14,762 nt of DNA from Peptococcaceae bacterium (GCA_031264885.1 JAISDM010000063.1:1-14762); one strand, 5' to 3'; positions 1 through 7,042 are shown, counted from the stretch's first letter. Notes: generated from the sequence alone by a model not told the origin. Numbers and translations are program-made.

Positions 1-78
1 GGACGGTCTCGGGCGGCAGTAGGCCGCCCCACCGGTACCGTGAATGACGCGTCTGTAGGGGCGGCATCCTGCCGCCCG
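1..78 (+). repeat. Palindromic dispersed repeat, copy 1 (inside the 3' end of cca)
   Basis: Two GC hairpins, GGGCGGCA/GGCCGCCC-like at 11-30 and GGGGCGGCA/TGCCGCCCG at 57-78, flank a spacer with palindromes GGTACC (34-39) and ACGCGT (48-53). The left end starts with GGACGGTCTCGGGCGGC, the outer arm shared with the copies near 6300, 7240, 10770 and 12060. It lies within the open reading frame of cca. Confidence 0.85.
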
Positions 79-1445
79 TCTTTGACTGCGTTGGGTTCTT
101 GCGGCACAAGCATGGCCATAGCCAGAGGACGCAGCTGCTCCCGGCTGTTGAGGCGGGGGTTTTCATAAACGGCCTCCAGCAGACAGTTTAAGACCTTGCT
201 CCGCTCCCGGGGCGCCACATGCCATTCTATGAGATCATGCCCGTCAACGGCCAGATCCTTGAGCGTCAGCGGTTCGTGGCCGGCGATAATCCGGTCTGCC
301 CAGGCTTCCAACCGTTCGATGGACGAAAAATCATGAGGAGGCCGCGACGCCTGAAGATCTGCCCGCTGCATCCGGAACAGGCGCCGTATATTGTTTTCGC
401 CCAGCAGCGCCAGGAGTTTCTTGACCCTCACCTCGCCTGGCGCGGACAAATGCGCCATATGATGGAGAACGATGAGCCGGACGGCCTGAACGGTTGTTCG
501 GTCGTATTTTAATCTCTTCATAATTTGTTCGCTCATGCTCGCTCCAAGCCGCTCATGTCCGTAAAAATGCCCGCGCCCGTCTTTATCTTCGGAAAAACAG
601 GCGGGCTTCCCGATATCGTGAAAAAGCGCCGCGAGCCTGGTAATCAAATCCGCGGGGCAGCTTTCCGTCACGCACAGCGAGTGTTCGAACACATCCAGAT
701 GATGATGGCGGCTTTTTTGATCAAATCCCACACAAGGCATGAATTCAGGAACAGTCCATTGCAGAAGCCCCAGGGACGCCAGCAGGCGGAACCCCGATCC
801 CGGCTGATCCGAAAGCAAGATCCGGTTAAGCTCGTATTGGACCCGTTCCCGGCTGATCCGTTCCAGATCCGGCCCCAGCCGGCGCATAGCCGCCATGGTT
901 TCCGGATCCACGCGGAATCCAAATTGAGAGGAAAACCGGATTCCGCGCAGAATCCGCAGCGCGTCCTCCGCGAATCGCTTCTGAGGATCCCCCACAGCCC
1001 GGATCACGCGGTCATTCAAGTCATTCAAGCCGCCGAAGGGATCCAGCCAGCCCCGCGACGGAGAATACGCCATAGAATTGACGGTAAAATCCCGTCTGGA
1101 CAAATCATCCGTGATATCCTGAGAAAATTGAACATAATCAGGGCGCCGGTGGTCGCCGTAAGGCCCGTCTTTGCGAAACGTAGTGATTTCAAACGCTTCA
1201 TTCCGATAGACGACAGTCACGGTTCCGTGCTTAAGTCCGGTCATATACGTTTGGCAGCCCAACGACTGGCACAGCCCGGCAGTGTCCTCCGGCGGCAGAT
1301 TGGTGGAGAAATCCCAATCCACAGGCGCGCGGCCCAAAGACAAATCCCGCAGACAGCCGCCGACCAGCCACAAGGCGGCGCCCGCCTCCTCAAACCAGAA
1401 AAACAGTTGAACCACAGACTGCGGCAATCGCAAACGCATAATCAT
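1..1445 (-). CDS. cca: CCA-adding tRNA nucleotidyltransferase with HD domain, 3' end beyond window
   Basis: Adds or repairs the 3' CCA end of tRNAs in the cytoplasm. Translating the minus strand gives 481 codons with no stop before the window edge. Visible are the class II nucleotidyltransferase head (LVGGCLRDL near residues 27-35, catalytic DWDF at 43-46), RRDFTVNSMAY at 117-127, the RFAEDALRILRGIRF helix at 157-171, and an HD domain (HHH 247-249, FHDIGK 275-280). This is the bacterial CCA enzyme/polyA polymerase layout with a C-terminal HD domain. Start: ATG at 1445 or, with better spacing from GGGGAG, the in-frame ATG at 1439. The recognisable family domain seems to end near residue 441 (SREQLRPLA). 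The frame then continues into a dispersed repeat from about residue 456 (DGRQDAAPTD), so the tail is repeat-encoded. The gene stands alone and diverges from the yjfB-type gene. Whether it adds CCA or only A cannot be decided by eye. Confidence 0.93.
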   Translation of the reverse strand, partial: MIMRLRLPQSVVQLFFWFEEAGAALWLVGGCLRDLSLGRAPVDWDFSTNLPPEDTAGLCQSLGCQTYMTGLKHGTVTVVYRNEAFEITTFRKDGPYGDHRRPDYVQFSQDITDDLSRRDFTVNSMAYSPSRGWLDPFGGLNDLNDRVIRAVGDPQKRFAEDALRILRGIRFSSQFGFRVDPETMAAMRRLGPDLERISRERVQYELNRILLSDQPGSGFRLLASLGLLQWTVPEFMPCVGFDQKSRHHHLDVFEHSLCVTESCPADLITRLAALFHDIGKPACFSEDKDGRGHFYGHERLGASMSEQIMKRLKYDRTTVQAVRLIVLHHMAHLSAPGEVRVKKLLALLGENNIRRLFRMQRADLQASRPPHDFSSIERLEAWADRIIAGHEPLTLKDLAVDGHDLIEWHVAPRERSKVLNCLLEAVYENPRLNSREQLRPLAMAMLVPQEPNAVKDGRQDAAPTDASFTVPVGRPTAARDR

Positions 1446-1516
1446 CTCCCCGAATTCTCCCGGCCACAGGCGCGGCGTCATTCCGCGCCTCATAACAACG
1501 GAAGATACATAGGCAC

Positions 1517-1525
1517 AGTATACCA
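1517..1525 (-). promoter_or_regulatory. Extended -10 promoter for cca
   Basis: Read on the minus strand this is TGGTATACT, matching the extended -10 form TGnTATAAT with one mismatch. It lies about 72 bases upstream of the cca start. No convincing -35 was found, as expected for an extended -10 promoter. The predicted leader contains a perfect 7-bp hairpin, GGCGCGG/CCGCGCC (1469-1475 with 1483-1489), just upstream of the ribosome binding site. Confidence 0.5.
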
Positions 1526-1583
1526 GAAAACCGAGAAAGCGTGTAGCAAAAAAATAAATCCCTGCGAATCGTAATTTGGAAAA

Positions 1584-1622
1584 ATTCCCCTCCAAGCATT
1601 CCTGTATTTTAAGGAGGGAAAT
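1584..1622. repeat. Small inverted-repeat element, ATTCCCCTCC ends with 19-bp core
   Basis: ATTCCCCTCC at 1584-1593 and GGAGGGAAAT at 1613-1622 form near-perfect 10-bp terminal inverted repeats (one mismatch) around 19 bp of AT-rich core. The same ends bound a much longer core at 7265-7397 and a 2-bp core at 12088-12109. It lies in the cca-yjfB gap; the rest of that 425-base gap holds the two promoters and palindromic repeat copy 2. Confidence 0.5.
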
Positions 1623-1659
1623 AAAACGCATCATAGCAGATATGTGCGGATCCGGATTC

Positions 1660-1777
1660 GGGCGGCAGAATGCCGCCCCTACGGCGCCGTGCAAATGCGT
1701 CTCCGGGGGCGGGGCGCGCCTCGTTCCCCTACGGTACCGTGAATAATGCATCCGTAGGGGCGGCATCCTGCCGCCCG
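1660..1777 (+). repeat. Palindromic dispersed repeat, copy 2 (one and a half units)
   Basis: Hairpin GGGCGGCA...TGCCGCCC at 1660-1679, then a spacer with GGCGCC (1683-1688), a degenerate middle hairpin (GGGGGCGGGG at about 1714), a second spacer with GGTACC (1733-1738) and ATGCAT, and a closing hairpin at 1756-1777. It looks like a partial tandem duplication of the unit. It ends about 40 bases upstream of the yjfB-type promoter. Confidence 0.85.
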
Positions 1778-1817
1778 TCCCTGACAGACGCGGATTTCTC
1801 AATTCACAAATTTTCCC

Positions 1818-1846
1818 TTGTTTTTCCCCGGCGTCCGGTATATAAT
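1818..1846 (+). promoter_or_regulatory. Sigma-A-like promoter for the yjfB-type gene
   Basis: TTGTTT at 1818-1823 and TATAAT at 1841-1846 are separated by 17 bases, the optimal spacing. The -10 is perfect and the -35 keeps the TTG. The start codon is 25 bases after the -10, leaving a short leader that contains GAGGAGGG (1857-1864). I do not see a sigma-D motility consensus here, although YjfB proteins are annotated as motility-associated. Confidence 0.6.
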
Positions 1847-1870
1847 TGAGCCAGTAGAGGAGGGATCGGC

Positions 1871-2095
1871 GTGGATTCTATGACATTGCAAGCGATGAAC
1901 GGCGTGATGGAGATGGGTACGATTTCCGCCATGCAAAGCGTCCAAACAGCTGTTTTGCGCAAACAGCTGGATACCAGCGAAATGCAGGCGTCTTTGCTGC
2001 TGGACACTTTCGCGAAGATGAACGAGAACATCAATACCGATATGACGCGTTCCGTGAAGCCCTATCTAGGCACGCAAGTCGATTTGTACATATAA
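1871..2095 (+). CDS. YjfB-family small protein (putative motility-associated)
   Basis: A 74-residue soluble protein with no signal peptide or membrane segment. The pattern fits the YjfB family: a short helical N-terminus rich in Met, Ala and Gln, the central VLRKQLDTSEMQASLLLDTF (residues 29-48), and a terminal PYLGTQVDLYI resembling the P-x-LG-x-x-(I/V)D-(I/V) ending of the family. The family is annotated as putative motility proteins, but its biochemical role is unknown. The start is GTG at 1871, with GAGGAGGG six bases upstream and a good promoter further up; the next in-frame ATG (1880) is less well spaced. It appears monocistronic: a repeat and a strong terminator follow before gerAA. 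Confidence 0.75.
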   Translation: MDSMTLQAMNGVMEMGTISAMQSVQTAVLRKQLDTSEMQASLLLDTFAKMNENINTDMTRSVKPYLGTQVDLYI

Positions 2096-2097
2096 GT

Positions 2098-2268
2098 AAA
2101 TGTGGTTCGCAGTTTGAAAATCTATACCAAAGACGGGCGGCAGAATGCCGCCCCTACGGCGCCGTGAATGACGCGTCTGTAGGGGCGGCATTCTGCCGCC
2201 CGAAACCCGGCTCCGCAATTCTCTGCCCAGGCGTGTTTCACTAAATTGTGTCAAAATGTGGTTCGCAG
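2098..2268. repeat. 15-bp direct repeats flanking palindromic copy 3
   Basis: AAATGTGGTTCGCAG occurs identically at 2098-2112, two bases after the yjfB-type stop codon, and at 2254-2268, just before the terminator. The 141 bases between them contain palindromic repeat copy 3. This could be a target duplication around an insertion, or a duplicated 3' end. Confidence 0.7.
2135..2202 (+). repeat. Palindromic dispersed repeat, copy 3 (cleanest unit)
   Basis: This is the most regular copy: hairpin GGGCGGCA-gaa-TGCCGCCC at 2135-2153, spacer CTACGGCGCCGTGAATGACG continuing to GTAG, then hairpin GGGCGGCA-ttc-TGCCGCCC ending at 2201. The outer segments are also complementary to each other, so the whole 68-bp unit can form one long cruciform or two separate hairpins. 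Spacer palindromes are ACGGCGCCGT (2156-2165) and GACGCGTC. Confidence 0.9.
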
Positions 2269-2277
2269 ATTCTTAGG

Positions 2278-2317
2278 ATACCCGGCGGTTTTTAACAACC
2301 GCCGGGTATATTTTTTT
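2278..2317 (+). terminator. Intrinsic terminator after the yjfB-type gene
   Basis: Perfect 13-bp stem, ATACCCGGCGGTT (2278-2290) with AACCGCCGGGTAT (2297-2309), loop TTTAAC, followed by A and seven Ts at 2311-2317. This is a textbook rho-independent terminator. It isolates the upstream gene from the gerA operon, so gerAA needs its own promoter. Confidence 0.92.
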
Positions 2318-2334
2318 ATAAGCCGCGCACTCTA
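2306..2334 (+). promoter_or_regulatory. Candidate sigma-G (forespore) promoter for gerA
   Basis: GTATA at 2306-2310 fits the sigma-F/G -35 pattern GHATR. CACTCTA at 2328-2334 matches six of seven positions of the -10 CATWHTA. The spacing is 17, one short of the usual 18. gerA operons are known to be transcribed by sigma-G in the forespore, and this is the only short interval left between the terminator and the gerAA ribosome binding site. The -35 would lie in the terminator's 3' arm. It is a motif match only. Confidence 0.35.
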
Positions 2335-2376
2335 ATCTTAGGTTAGACATTCTTGGAGCGCGAGGGAGGCGGCAAG

Positions 2377-3924
2377 TTGCGCAAAGATAAGATTGACCAT
2401 CATCTCGAAAAAAACCGTGCGTATTTCAACAAACTCTATCACTTGCCCAAAAACCGGGACATCGTTATCCGAGAGTTCCGCATGGGTCTGAATCATAAAA
2501 CGGAAGCGTTTCTGGCCTATTTTGACGGCATGGTGGACAGCGGCGCCATCATCGAGGGAATATTGAAGCCCTTGCTGAATATGGACAGGCCCCAAAACGG
2601 CAAAATAAATCCGGAGCGAATCAAAGAACAGGTGCTGGTCAGCAACGAGGTAGAAATCGGCGAGAACTGGAAGGACACGGTGGCCGGCGTGAATTACGGG
2701 ATGGTGGCCATCTTGATTGACGGCTGCAATCAAAGCGTTTTGGTAGACGTCAAGGGATGGGAACACCGTCCGGTGAGCCAGCCGGAGGTCGAGCAGGTCA
2801 TTCACGGCCCGCTGGAAGCGTTCAACGAGACACTGCGCACCAACATCGTTTTGATCCGCAAGGCCATACGAAACGAAAACCTGGTTACGGAGATCCTGGA
2901 GGTCGGACGCCGAAGCCGGACCAGCGTCGCCGTGATGTACATGTCCGATTTGGTTTCGCCCGAACTCCTGGCTCAGGTAAAAAAACGCGTCGCGTCTATT
3001 TCCGCCGATTACGTGGGCGGCGCGGGGGTTTTGGAACAATTCATCGAAGATCATCCCTGGATGCTTTTCCCCCAGTTCCTTTCCACCGAACGCCCGGACC
3101 GCAGCGCCGCCTTCCTGATGGAGGGCAAGGTCGTCATTATACTGGACGGGAACCCCACCGCTTTAATCGCCCCCGCCACATTGCTGTCTCTCTTGCACAG
3201 CCCGGAGGATTATTACCTGCGGCTCCCCTACGGGAATTTTATCCGAATTCTTAGACTGATCGCCATGATCATCGCCGTGGTCACACCGGCCTTCTACCTG
3301 TCCATCGCCACCCATCATCAGGAAATGATCCCTACGGACTTCCTGATTTCTTTGGCCCAAGCCAGAGAACAAGTGCCGTTTCCCACAATCGTGGAAATTA
3401 TTTTAATGGAAATCTCTTTTGAACTGATTCGGGAAGCGGGGGTTCGGGTACCCGGCATCATCGGCAATACCATCGGCATCGTCGGCGCGCTGATTCTCGG
3501 GCAGGCCACGGTTCAAGCCAATATGGTCAGTCCGATTCTGATCATCGTTGTGGCCATTACCGGCCTGGCGTCTTACAGCATCCCCAATTATGAACTGGGC
3601 TTCGCGCTTCGCGAAATACGCTTCATATATACCTTGGCGGCGGCTTTCTTCGGCTTTCTGGGCATATCCGCCACGCTGTTTTTCACTCTGATGGTTTTGT
3701 CCTCCAAAGAATCCTTTGGCGTCCCTTACTTGACGCCGCTGGCGCCCAATTTTAAATCCTCGCCGGACCGTCTGACCCGGGGACCCGTATGGTCTATGGA
3801 GCGCAGGCCCGAATATCTTCATCCCCAGGGCACGCGCCGACAGTCAAAGATCAGCCGGGGCTGGGTTATTAGCCGGCCCGCGCGCCGGTTCGGACATCAA
3901 ACGCCTGAGAAGAAAGGGGATTGA
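2377..3924 (+). CDS. gerAA: Spore germination receptor subunit A (GerAA family)
   Basis: Subunit A of a Ger nutrient germinant receptor, an inner-membrane complex of dormant spores with GerAB and GerAC. About 515 residues, the usual family length. The soluble N-terminal part (to about residue 285) includes RTNIVLIRKAIRN, VAVMYMSDLV and EGKVVIILDGNP. Then come four or five membrane segments: about 286-311, 360-378, 383-400 and 413-442, with the loop FELIREAGVRVPG conserved in GerAA proteins. The basic C-terminus is cytoplasmic. Start: TTG at 2377 lies seven bases after AGGGAGG (2363-2369) and gives MRKDKIDHHLEKN; an upstream in-frame TTG at 2353 has no ribosome binding site, and its extra codons would read through the Shine-Dalgarno. 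First gene of gerAA-AB-AC, one base from gerAB. The germinant cannot be told from sequence. Confidence 0.95.
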   Translation: MRKDKIDHHLEKNRAYFNKLYHLPKNRDIVIREFRMGLNHKTEAFLAYFDGMVDSGAIIEGILKPLLNMDRPQNGKINPERIKEQVLVSNEVEIGENWKDTVAGVNYGMVAILIDGCNQSVLVDVKGWEHRPVSQPEVEQVIHGPLEAFNETLRTNIVLIRKAIRNENLVTEILEVGRRSRTSVAVMYMSDLVSPELLAQVKKRVASISADYVGGAGVLEQFIEDHPWMLFPQFLSTERPDRSAAFLMEGKVVIILDGNPTALIAPATLLSLLHSPEDYYLRLPYGNFIRILRLIAMIIAVVTPAFYLSIATHHQEMIPTDFLISLAQAREQVPFPTIVEIILMEISFELIREAGVRVPGIIGNTIGIVGALILGQATVQANMVSPILIIVVAITGLASYSIPNYELGFALREIRFIYTLAAAFFGFLGISATLFFTLMVLSSKESFGVPYLTPLAPNFKSSPDRLTRGPVWSMERRPEYLHPQGTRRQSKISRGWVISRPARRFGHQTPEKKGD

Positions 3925-3925
3925 C

Positions 3926-5053
3926 GTGTCAAACACCGCGCCTACGATCAAAATTCAGGAAAAAGAAGCTTGGACTTTGGGCACTTTGGTCATTTCCACC
4001 AAATTATTTTTGGGATACCCCAGAATCATGGTCGAGGAGGGACTGACAGCCGGATGGATGATCGTGCTGATCGGAACGGTTTTGTCCCTCTTTGCCTGGA
4101 ACGGCGTCATGGCGCTGATGCGCAAATACCCCGGACAGTCCTTGGGTCAAATTTATAAAATAACCCTGGGAAAAATATTCGGCGGACTGGTCAACGGGCT
4201 GCATCTGACGATCGCTTTTGCCACGTGCCTGATCTACATGGTGCAGTTTTATGAAACGATTTGCTTATATGTACTGGAAGGGACGCCCAAATGGGCGCTG
4301 GTACTGTTGTTCACCGGGTTAATGATACTGGGCGCGTGGTTTGGCGTCATTCCCATAGCGCGGGTCAGCGTTCTGAGTTTCTATCCCGTACTCGCCGCCG
4401 TCAGCACAGTGCTCATTCTGACCCTGGGGGAGATGAATCCTTATTATTTGCTCCCCATCGGCGGCAGCGGCGCCGGAAACATTCTGCGGCACGGCGTCAT
4501 AAATCTGTCCGCTTCCATTGAGGTGATTTTTCTGCCGTTCCTGACGCCTTATCTCGATTTCGACCTGATCGCTCTGAAACGGGCGGGACGGAGCGCCATA
4601 TTGTGTTCCGGAGTTTACTTCGCGCTGGTAACCTTGGGTTATACCATGCTGTTTTCGCTGCCCGCGGGCCTGGAATACCTGACGCCTTTTTTTCAGATAA
4701 GCCGCATGGCTCAAATCAGTCTGGACTTCCAAAGATTAGAAATGATTTTTGTGCTGGCCTGGACCTTCTGCGTTTTTGCGCGGCTGGCGGCAAGTTTATC
4801 TTTCATGAGTATTCTGGCCAAAAGCTTCACCGCCAAAATTCCCTACCGGCGTCTGGCGGTGATATTTGGCCTGACGGTTGGGCTGCTGGCATATTTCTCG
4901 GAAGAAGGGAGTCATTGGGCGCCCATTGTGGTTATGTGGCTTCACAGTTACAGCTTTCTGATCGTCTTTGGGCTGCCCTTGCTGGCGTTTGGCGTTCATG
5001 TTCTGAAAAACGCGGGAAAAAAGAAGGTGGATCCTGTTGAAAATCAAATTTAA
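3926..5053 (+). CDS. gerAB: Spore germination permease-like subunit B (GerAB family)
   Basis: Integral membrane subunit of the germinant receptor, in the amino acid/polyamine/organocation transporter superfamily. In known receptors the B subunit binds the small-molecule germinant. It has 375 residues with about ten hydrophobic segments: for example, residues 45-63, 88-108, 122-142, 150-166, 223-246, 271-292, 309-325 and 335-359. The N-terminus (IKIQEKEAWTLGTLVISTKLF) matches the family opening, in which a short amphipathic lead precedes a helix. Start: GTG at 3926 directly after the gerAA stop, with AAGAAAGGGG as ribosome binding site upstream. The end overlaps gerAC by 17 bases, implying translational coupling and fixed stoichiometry. 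Intact. Confidence 0.95.
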   Translation: MSNTAPTIKIQEKEAWTLGTLVISTKLFLGYPRIMVEEGLTAGWMIVLIGTVLSLFAWNGVMALMRKYPGQSLGQIYKITLGKIFGGLVNGLHLTIAFATCLIYMVQFYETICLYVLEGTPKWALVLLFTGLMILGAWFGVIPIARVSVLSFYPVLAAVSTVLILTLGEMNPYYLLPIGGSGAGNILRHGVINLSASIEVIFLPFLTPYLDFDLIALKRAGRSAILCSGVYFALVTLGYTMLFSLPAGLEYLTPFFQISRMAQISLDFQRLEMIFVLAWTFCVFARLAASLSFMSILAKSFTAKIPYRRLAVIFGLTVGLLAYFSEEGSHWAPIVVMWLHSYSFLIVFGLPLLAFGVHVLKNAGKKKVDPVENQI

Positions 5054-6272
5054 ATCCGTTTTTTTGAATCCGGCGTCATTCGCGTGTCTGCTGTTATGCC
5101 TGGCGGGCGCGCCGGCCGCCGCCGGCTGTCAAGCCGTTCCGGAAACGGATATGCAGACGTATATTATGCTGGTCGGCATTGATGAAGGCGTCCGGCTGCC
5201 GTATCAGATCACATTCCAATACGCCGCCCCCAAAAACAACGAGCCGGATACATTGACGGTAGAGGCGCAGAATCTGTGGGACGCGATGCAGATCGCCGAT
5301 GCCTTCACAAGCCGTGTTTTGAACCTGGAACACAACCGGGTCATCATCGTTTCTCAGGCGGTGGCGGACAGAGGCATGGAACCGGTCATCGAAATGCTCA
5401 CTTGGGACAACAGCATCCGCCGGGAGTGTTTTTTGCTGATGACCCTGGGGAAGGCCCGGGATTTTATCAAAAGCAACGAAAGCAATGTGGAACGGTATCC
5501 TTCCAGACACTTTGAGTTTGTTATGGACGGGAATACGGAGTCAGGCATGATTTTGATTTCCGACATACACAGTTTTTACACGGCGCTTAAATCTCCCCAG
5601 GCCCAGGCCGCTGTGGGACTGGTGGGCGTCAACGAAGGAAATAAGCTGGACTCGGGCCAGAGCGGGCTTGAGGATTTTGATTATATCGCCGGGAATATAC
5701 CCCGGGAGGGGCGCAACCAAACCGAAATCATGGGCATGGCTGTCTTCCTGGGGGACCGGCCGGTGGGCTACCTGAGCGGCGGCGAATGCCGGTGCTATAA
5801 TATGATCACAGGCAGATTCCATTCCGGGGTCATGAGTTTCACGAATGTCTCGGAAAACCCGGACGCCGAACTGGTTCTGACCGTGGAAAAAAGCGGGCCG
5901 CCCAGCGTGCGCGTCCGGCTTGAAGACGGCAAAGCCGACATATCGGTCAATGTCCGGCTCAGGTGCTGGGTGGAATCCTTCAATGGGCCGGAGAGCTTCC
6001 GGGATCCGGAACAAACCGCCCAAATCGAGGAAAAGGTCGGCGGCGAAATTTCCCGGGAAATGACAAACTTAGTACAAAAAGTGCAAAAAGAGATGAAAAG
6101 CGACGCTTTCGGGTTCTGCGACTACGCCCGGGCGAATTTTTGGACTCTGCGGGAATGGGAAGACTACGACTGGCAAAAAGCCTTTGAATCCGGCCAAATC
6201 CGAATCAATGTTCAAACAGAGATCAATCCGGGAGACAAAGAACGCGCGCTCACCGGGAAAGGGCAGCGGTAA
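5037..6272 (+). CDS. gerAC: Spore germination lipoprotein subunit C (Ger(x)C family)
   Basis: Lipoprotein subunit of the germinant receptor, anchored on the outer face of the spore inner membrane. 411 residues. The N-terminus has a basic stretch (KIKFK), a hydrophobic core and a lipobox AAAGC with the acylated Cys at residue 31. MQTYIMLVGIDEG follows, in the place where Ger(x)C proteins begin their first domain. The C-terminal half carries the charged QIEEKVGGEISREMTNLVQK helix (about 336-355) and DAFGFCDYARANFWTLREWEDYDW, typical of the domain that ends this family. Start: TTG at 5037, six bases after AAGGTGG (5024-5030), inside gerAB. No clear terminator follows; palindromic repeat copy 4 begins 24 bases after the stop and may form the transcript end. 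Confidence 0.94.
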   Translation: MKIKFKSVFLNPASFACLLLCLAGAPAAAGCQAVPETDMQTYIMLVGIDEGVRLPYQITFQYAAPKNNEPDTLTVEAQNLWDAMQIADAFTSRVLNLEHNRVIIVSQAVADRGMEPVIEMLTWDNSIRRECFLLMTLGKARDFIKSNESNVERYPSRHFEFVMDGNTESGMILISDIHSFYTALKSPQAQAAVGLVGVNEGNKLDSGQSGLEDFDYIAGNIPREGRNQTEIMGMAVFLGDRPVGYLSGGECRCYNMITGRFHSGVMSFTNVSENPDAELVLTVEKSGPPSVRVRLEDGKADISVNVRLRCWVESFNGPESFRDPEQTAQIEEKVGGEISREMTNLVQKVQKEMKSDAFGFCDYARANFWTLREWEDYDWQKAFESGQIRINVQTEINPGDKERALTGKGQR

Positions 6273-6295
6273 CGGGATACGACGCGGTTTTTGAC

Positions 6296-6379
6296 GTTTT
6301 CGGACGGTCCCGGGCGGCAGAATGCCGCCCCTACGGCGCCATGAACAACGCATCCGTAGGGGCGGCATCCTGCTGCCCA
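6296..6379 (+). repeat. Palindromic dispersed repeat, copy 4 (downstream of gerAC)
   Basis: Outer arm GTTTTCGGACGGTCCCGGGC starts at 6296. The first hairpin is GGGCGGCA...TGCCGCCC (6312-6331). The spacer has GGCGCC (6335-6340) and the G-T wobble form ACGCAT. The closing hairpin is slightly decayed (TGCTGCCC). It could serve as the transcript end for the gerA operon. Confidence 0.85.
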
Positions 6380-6404
6380 GGCATCCGGTTCCCACCCCGT
6401 CTTT

Positions 6405-6541
6405 GTCATTCCGGGTCAGGTCGCGGGCTCAATCCGCGCGTCTTGCGACGCTTGATTTCACCTCGCGCCTGCCCAGTCTCACCCTTCCTTCATCGCCCAC
6501 CGGGCGCGGGTGGGTTCGACTCCGGGCTTGTCCCGGAATCC
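6405..6541 (+). repeat. Composite repeat: GTCATTCCGG element holding a 113-bp core
   Basis: GTCATTCC at 6405-6412 and GGGCTTGTCCCGGAATCC at 6524-6541 are the two ends of the REP-like sequence seen at 7085 and 11908. Between them (about 6411-6523) lies a sequence that matches, in inverted orientation, the core of the element at 7265-7397; about four of five bases agree by eye over 110 bases, including identical runs such as CTGCCCAGTCTCACCCT. The last 33 bases of coding sequence plus the stop codon of queT fall inside this core, and about 18 further codons in its REP-like end. Confidence 0.8.
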
Positions 6542-7011
6542 ACTCCCGATCGGCTGTAGTGCGCGTCGATCCGTTTCAGCGCGAACAAAAGCGGCAGCCC
6601 GAGACAATAGCAGGAGGCCAGTTCCCCCGCGCCCACTTCCAAAGCCAGCGCCAGCCAGGGAATACCCGTGGCCGCGTGCAGTACATATCCCACAACTACC
6701 CCGTTCAAAACAACCGGCGGCAGCGGCGCCAAGAAGGGAAAACGGGCCAGCCCGCGTGTGCATAAAGCAGCCAGAAGCGTAGCCAGACTGCCGAACACAA
6801 CATCCGCCACGCCATACCCCCCCACAAAATTAGCCGCCGCGCATCCGATGAACAGCCCCAGCGGCGCCTCCGGAAAAAACACCGGCAGCACAGTCAGCGC
6901 CTCCGACGCCCGCAGCTGCGCGGGCCCGAAGCTAAACGGCGCCAGCGCCAGGGTCACGGCGGCGTACAACGCCGCAATGACCGCGCCTCTGGCCATTCGA
7001 CGAACATTCAT
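6490..7011 (-). CDS. queT: QueT-family membrane protein (putative ECF S component, queuosine precursor)
   Basis: Probable substrate-binding membrane subunit of an energy-coupling-factor vitamin transporter, of the type linked to queuosine precursors. 173 residues with five or six hydrophobic segments. Family hallmarks are the N-terminal ARGAVIAALYAAVTLALAPF, the FGPAQLRASEALTVLPVFFP motif (28-47) and GLFIGCAAANFVGGYGVADV (52-71). Start: ATG at 7011 with AAGGA nine bases upstream. Longer in-frame versions are excluded because the promoter -10 overlaps the next ATG (7044). No preQ1 riboswitch was seen in the short leader. From about residue 155 (GVDSGTSPESNPPAPGGR) the protein is encoded by the composite repeat, which also supplies the stop codon. 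No ECF ATPase or T component lies nearby, so it would depend on a shared module elsewhere. Substrate is by family analogy. Confidence 0.82.
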   Translation of the reverse strand: MNVRRMARGAVIAALYAAVTLALAPFSFGPAQLRASEALTVLPVFFPEAPLGLFIGCAAANFVGGYGVADVVFGSLATLLAALCTRGLARFPFLAPLPPVVLNGVVVGYVLHAATGIPWLALALEVGAGELASCYCLGLPLLFALKRIDAHYSRSGVDSGTSPESNPPAPGGR

Positions 7012-7042
7012 ACGATCACGTCCTTGCGTTTTCTTTTTAACC

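Noticed and set aside
1010..1030. Tandem 9-mer (TTGAATGAC twice on the minus strand) inside cca as a possible recent duplication
   Set aside because: The encoded GGLNDLNDRVIRAV keeps the normal spacing of the family motif GGxxDLxxRxIR, so it is not an inserted duplication.
525..1574. 349-residue plus-strand reading frame
   Set aside because: It is antisense to cca over nearly its whole length, rich in Arg, Gln and Pro, and lacks a recognisable domain; the minus-strand frame has clear catalytic motifs.
2338..3054. 238-residue minus-strand reading frame
   Set aside because: Antisense shadow of gerAA, whose protein shows the full family sequence; no ribosome binding site or motif supports the other strand.
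6322..6765. Plus-strand reading frames in the repeat cluster
   Set aside because: They are made of dispersed repeat sequence plus antisense of queT, with low-complexity Arg/Pro composition.
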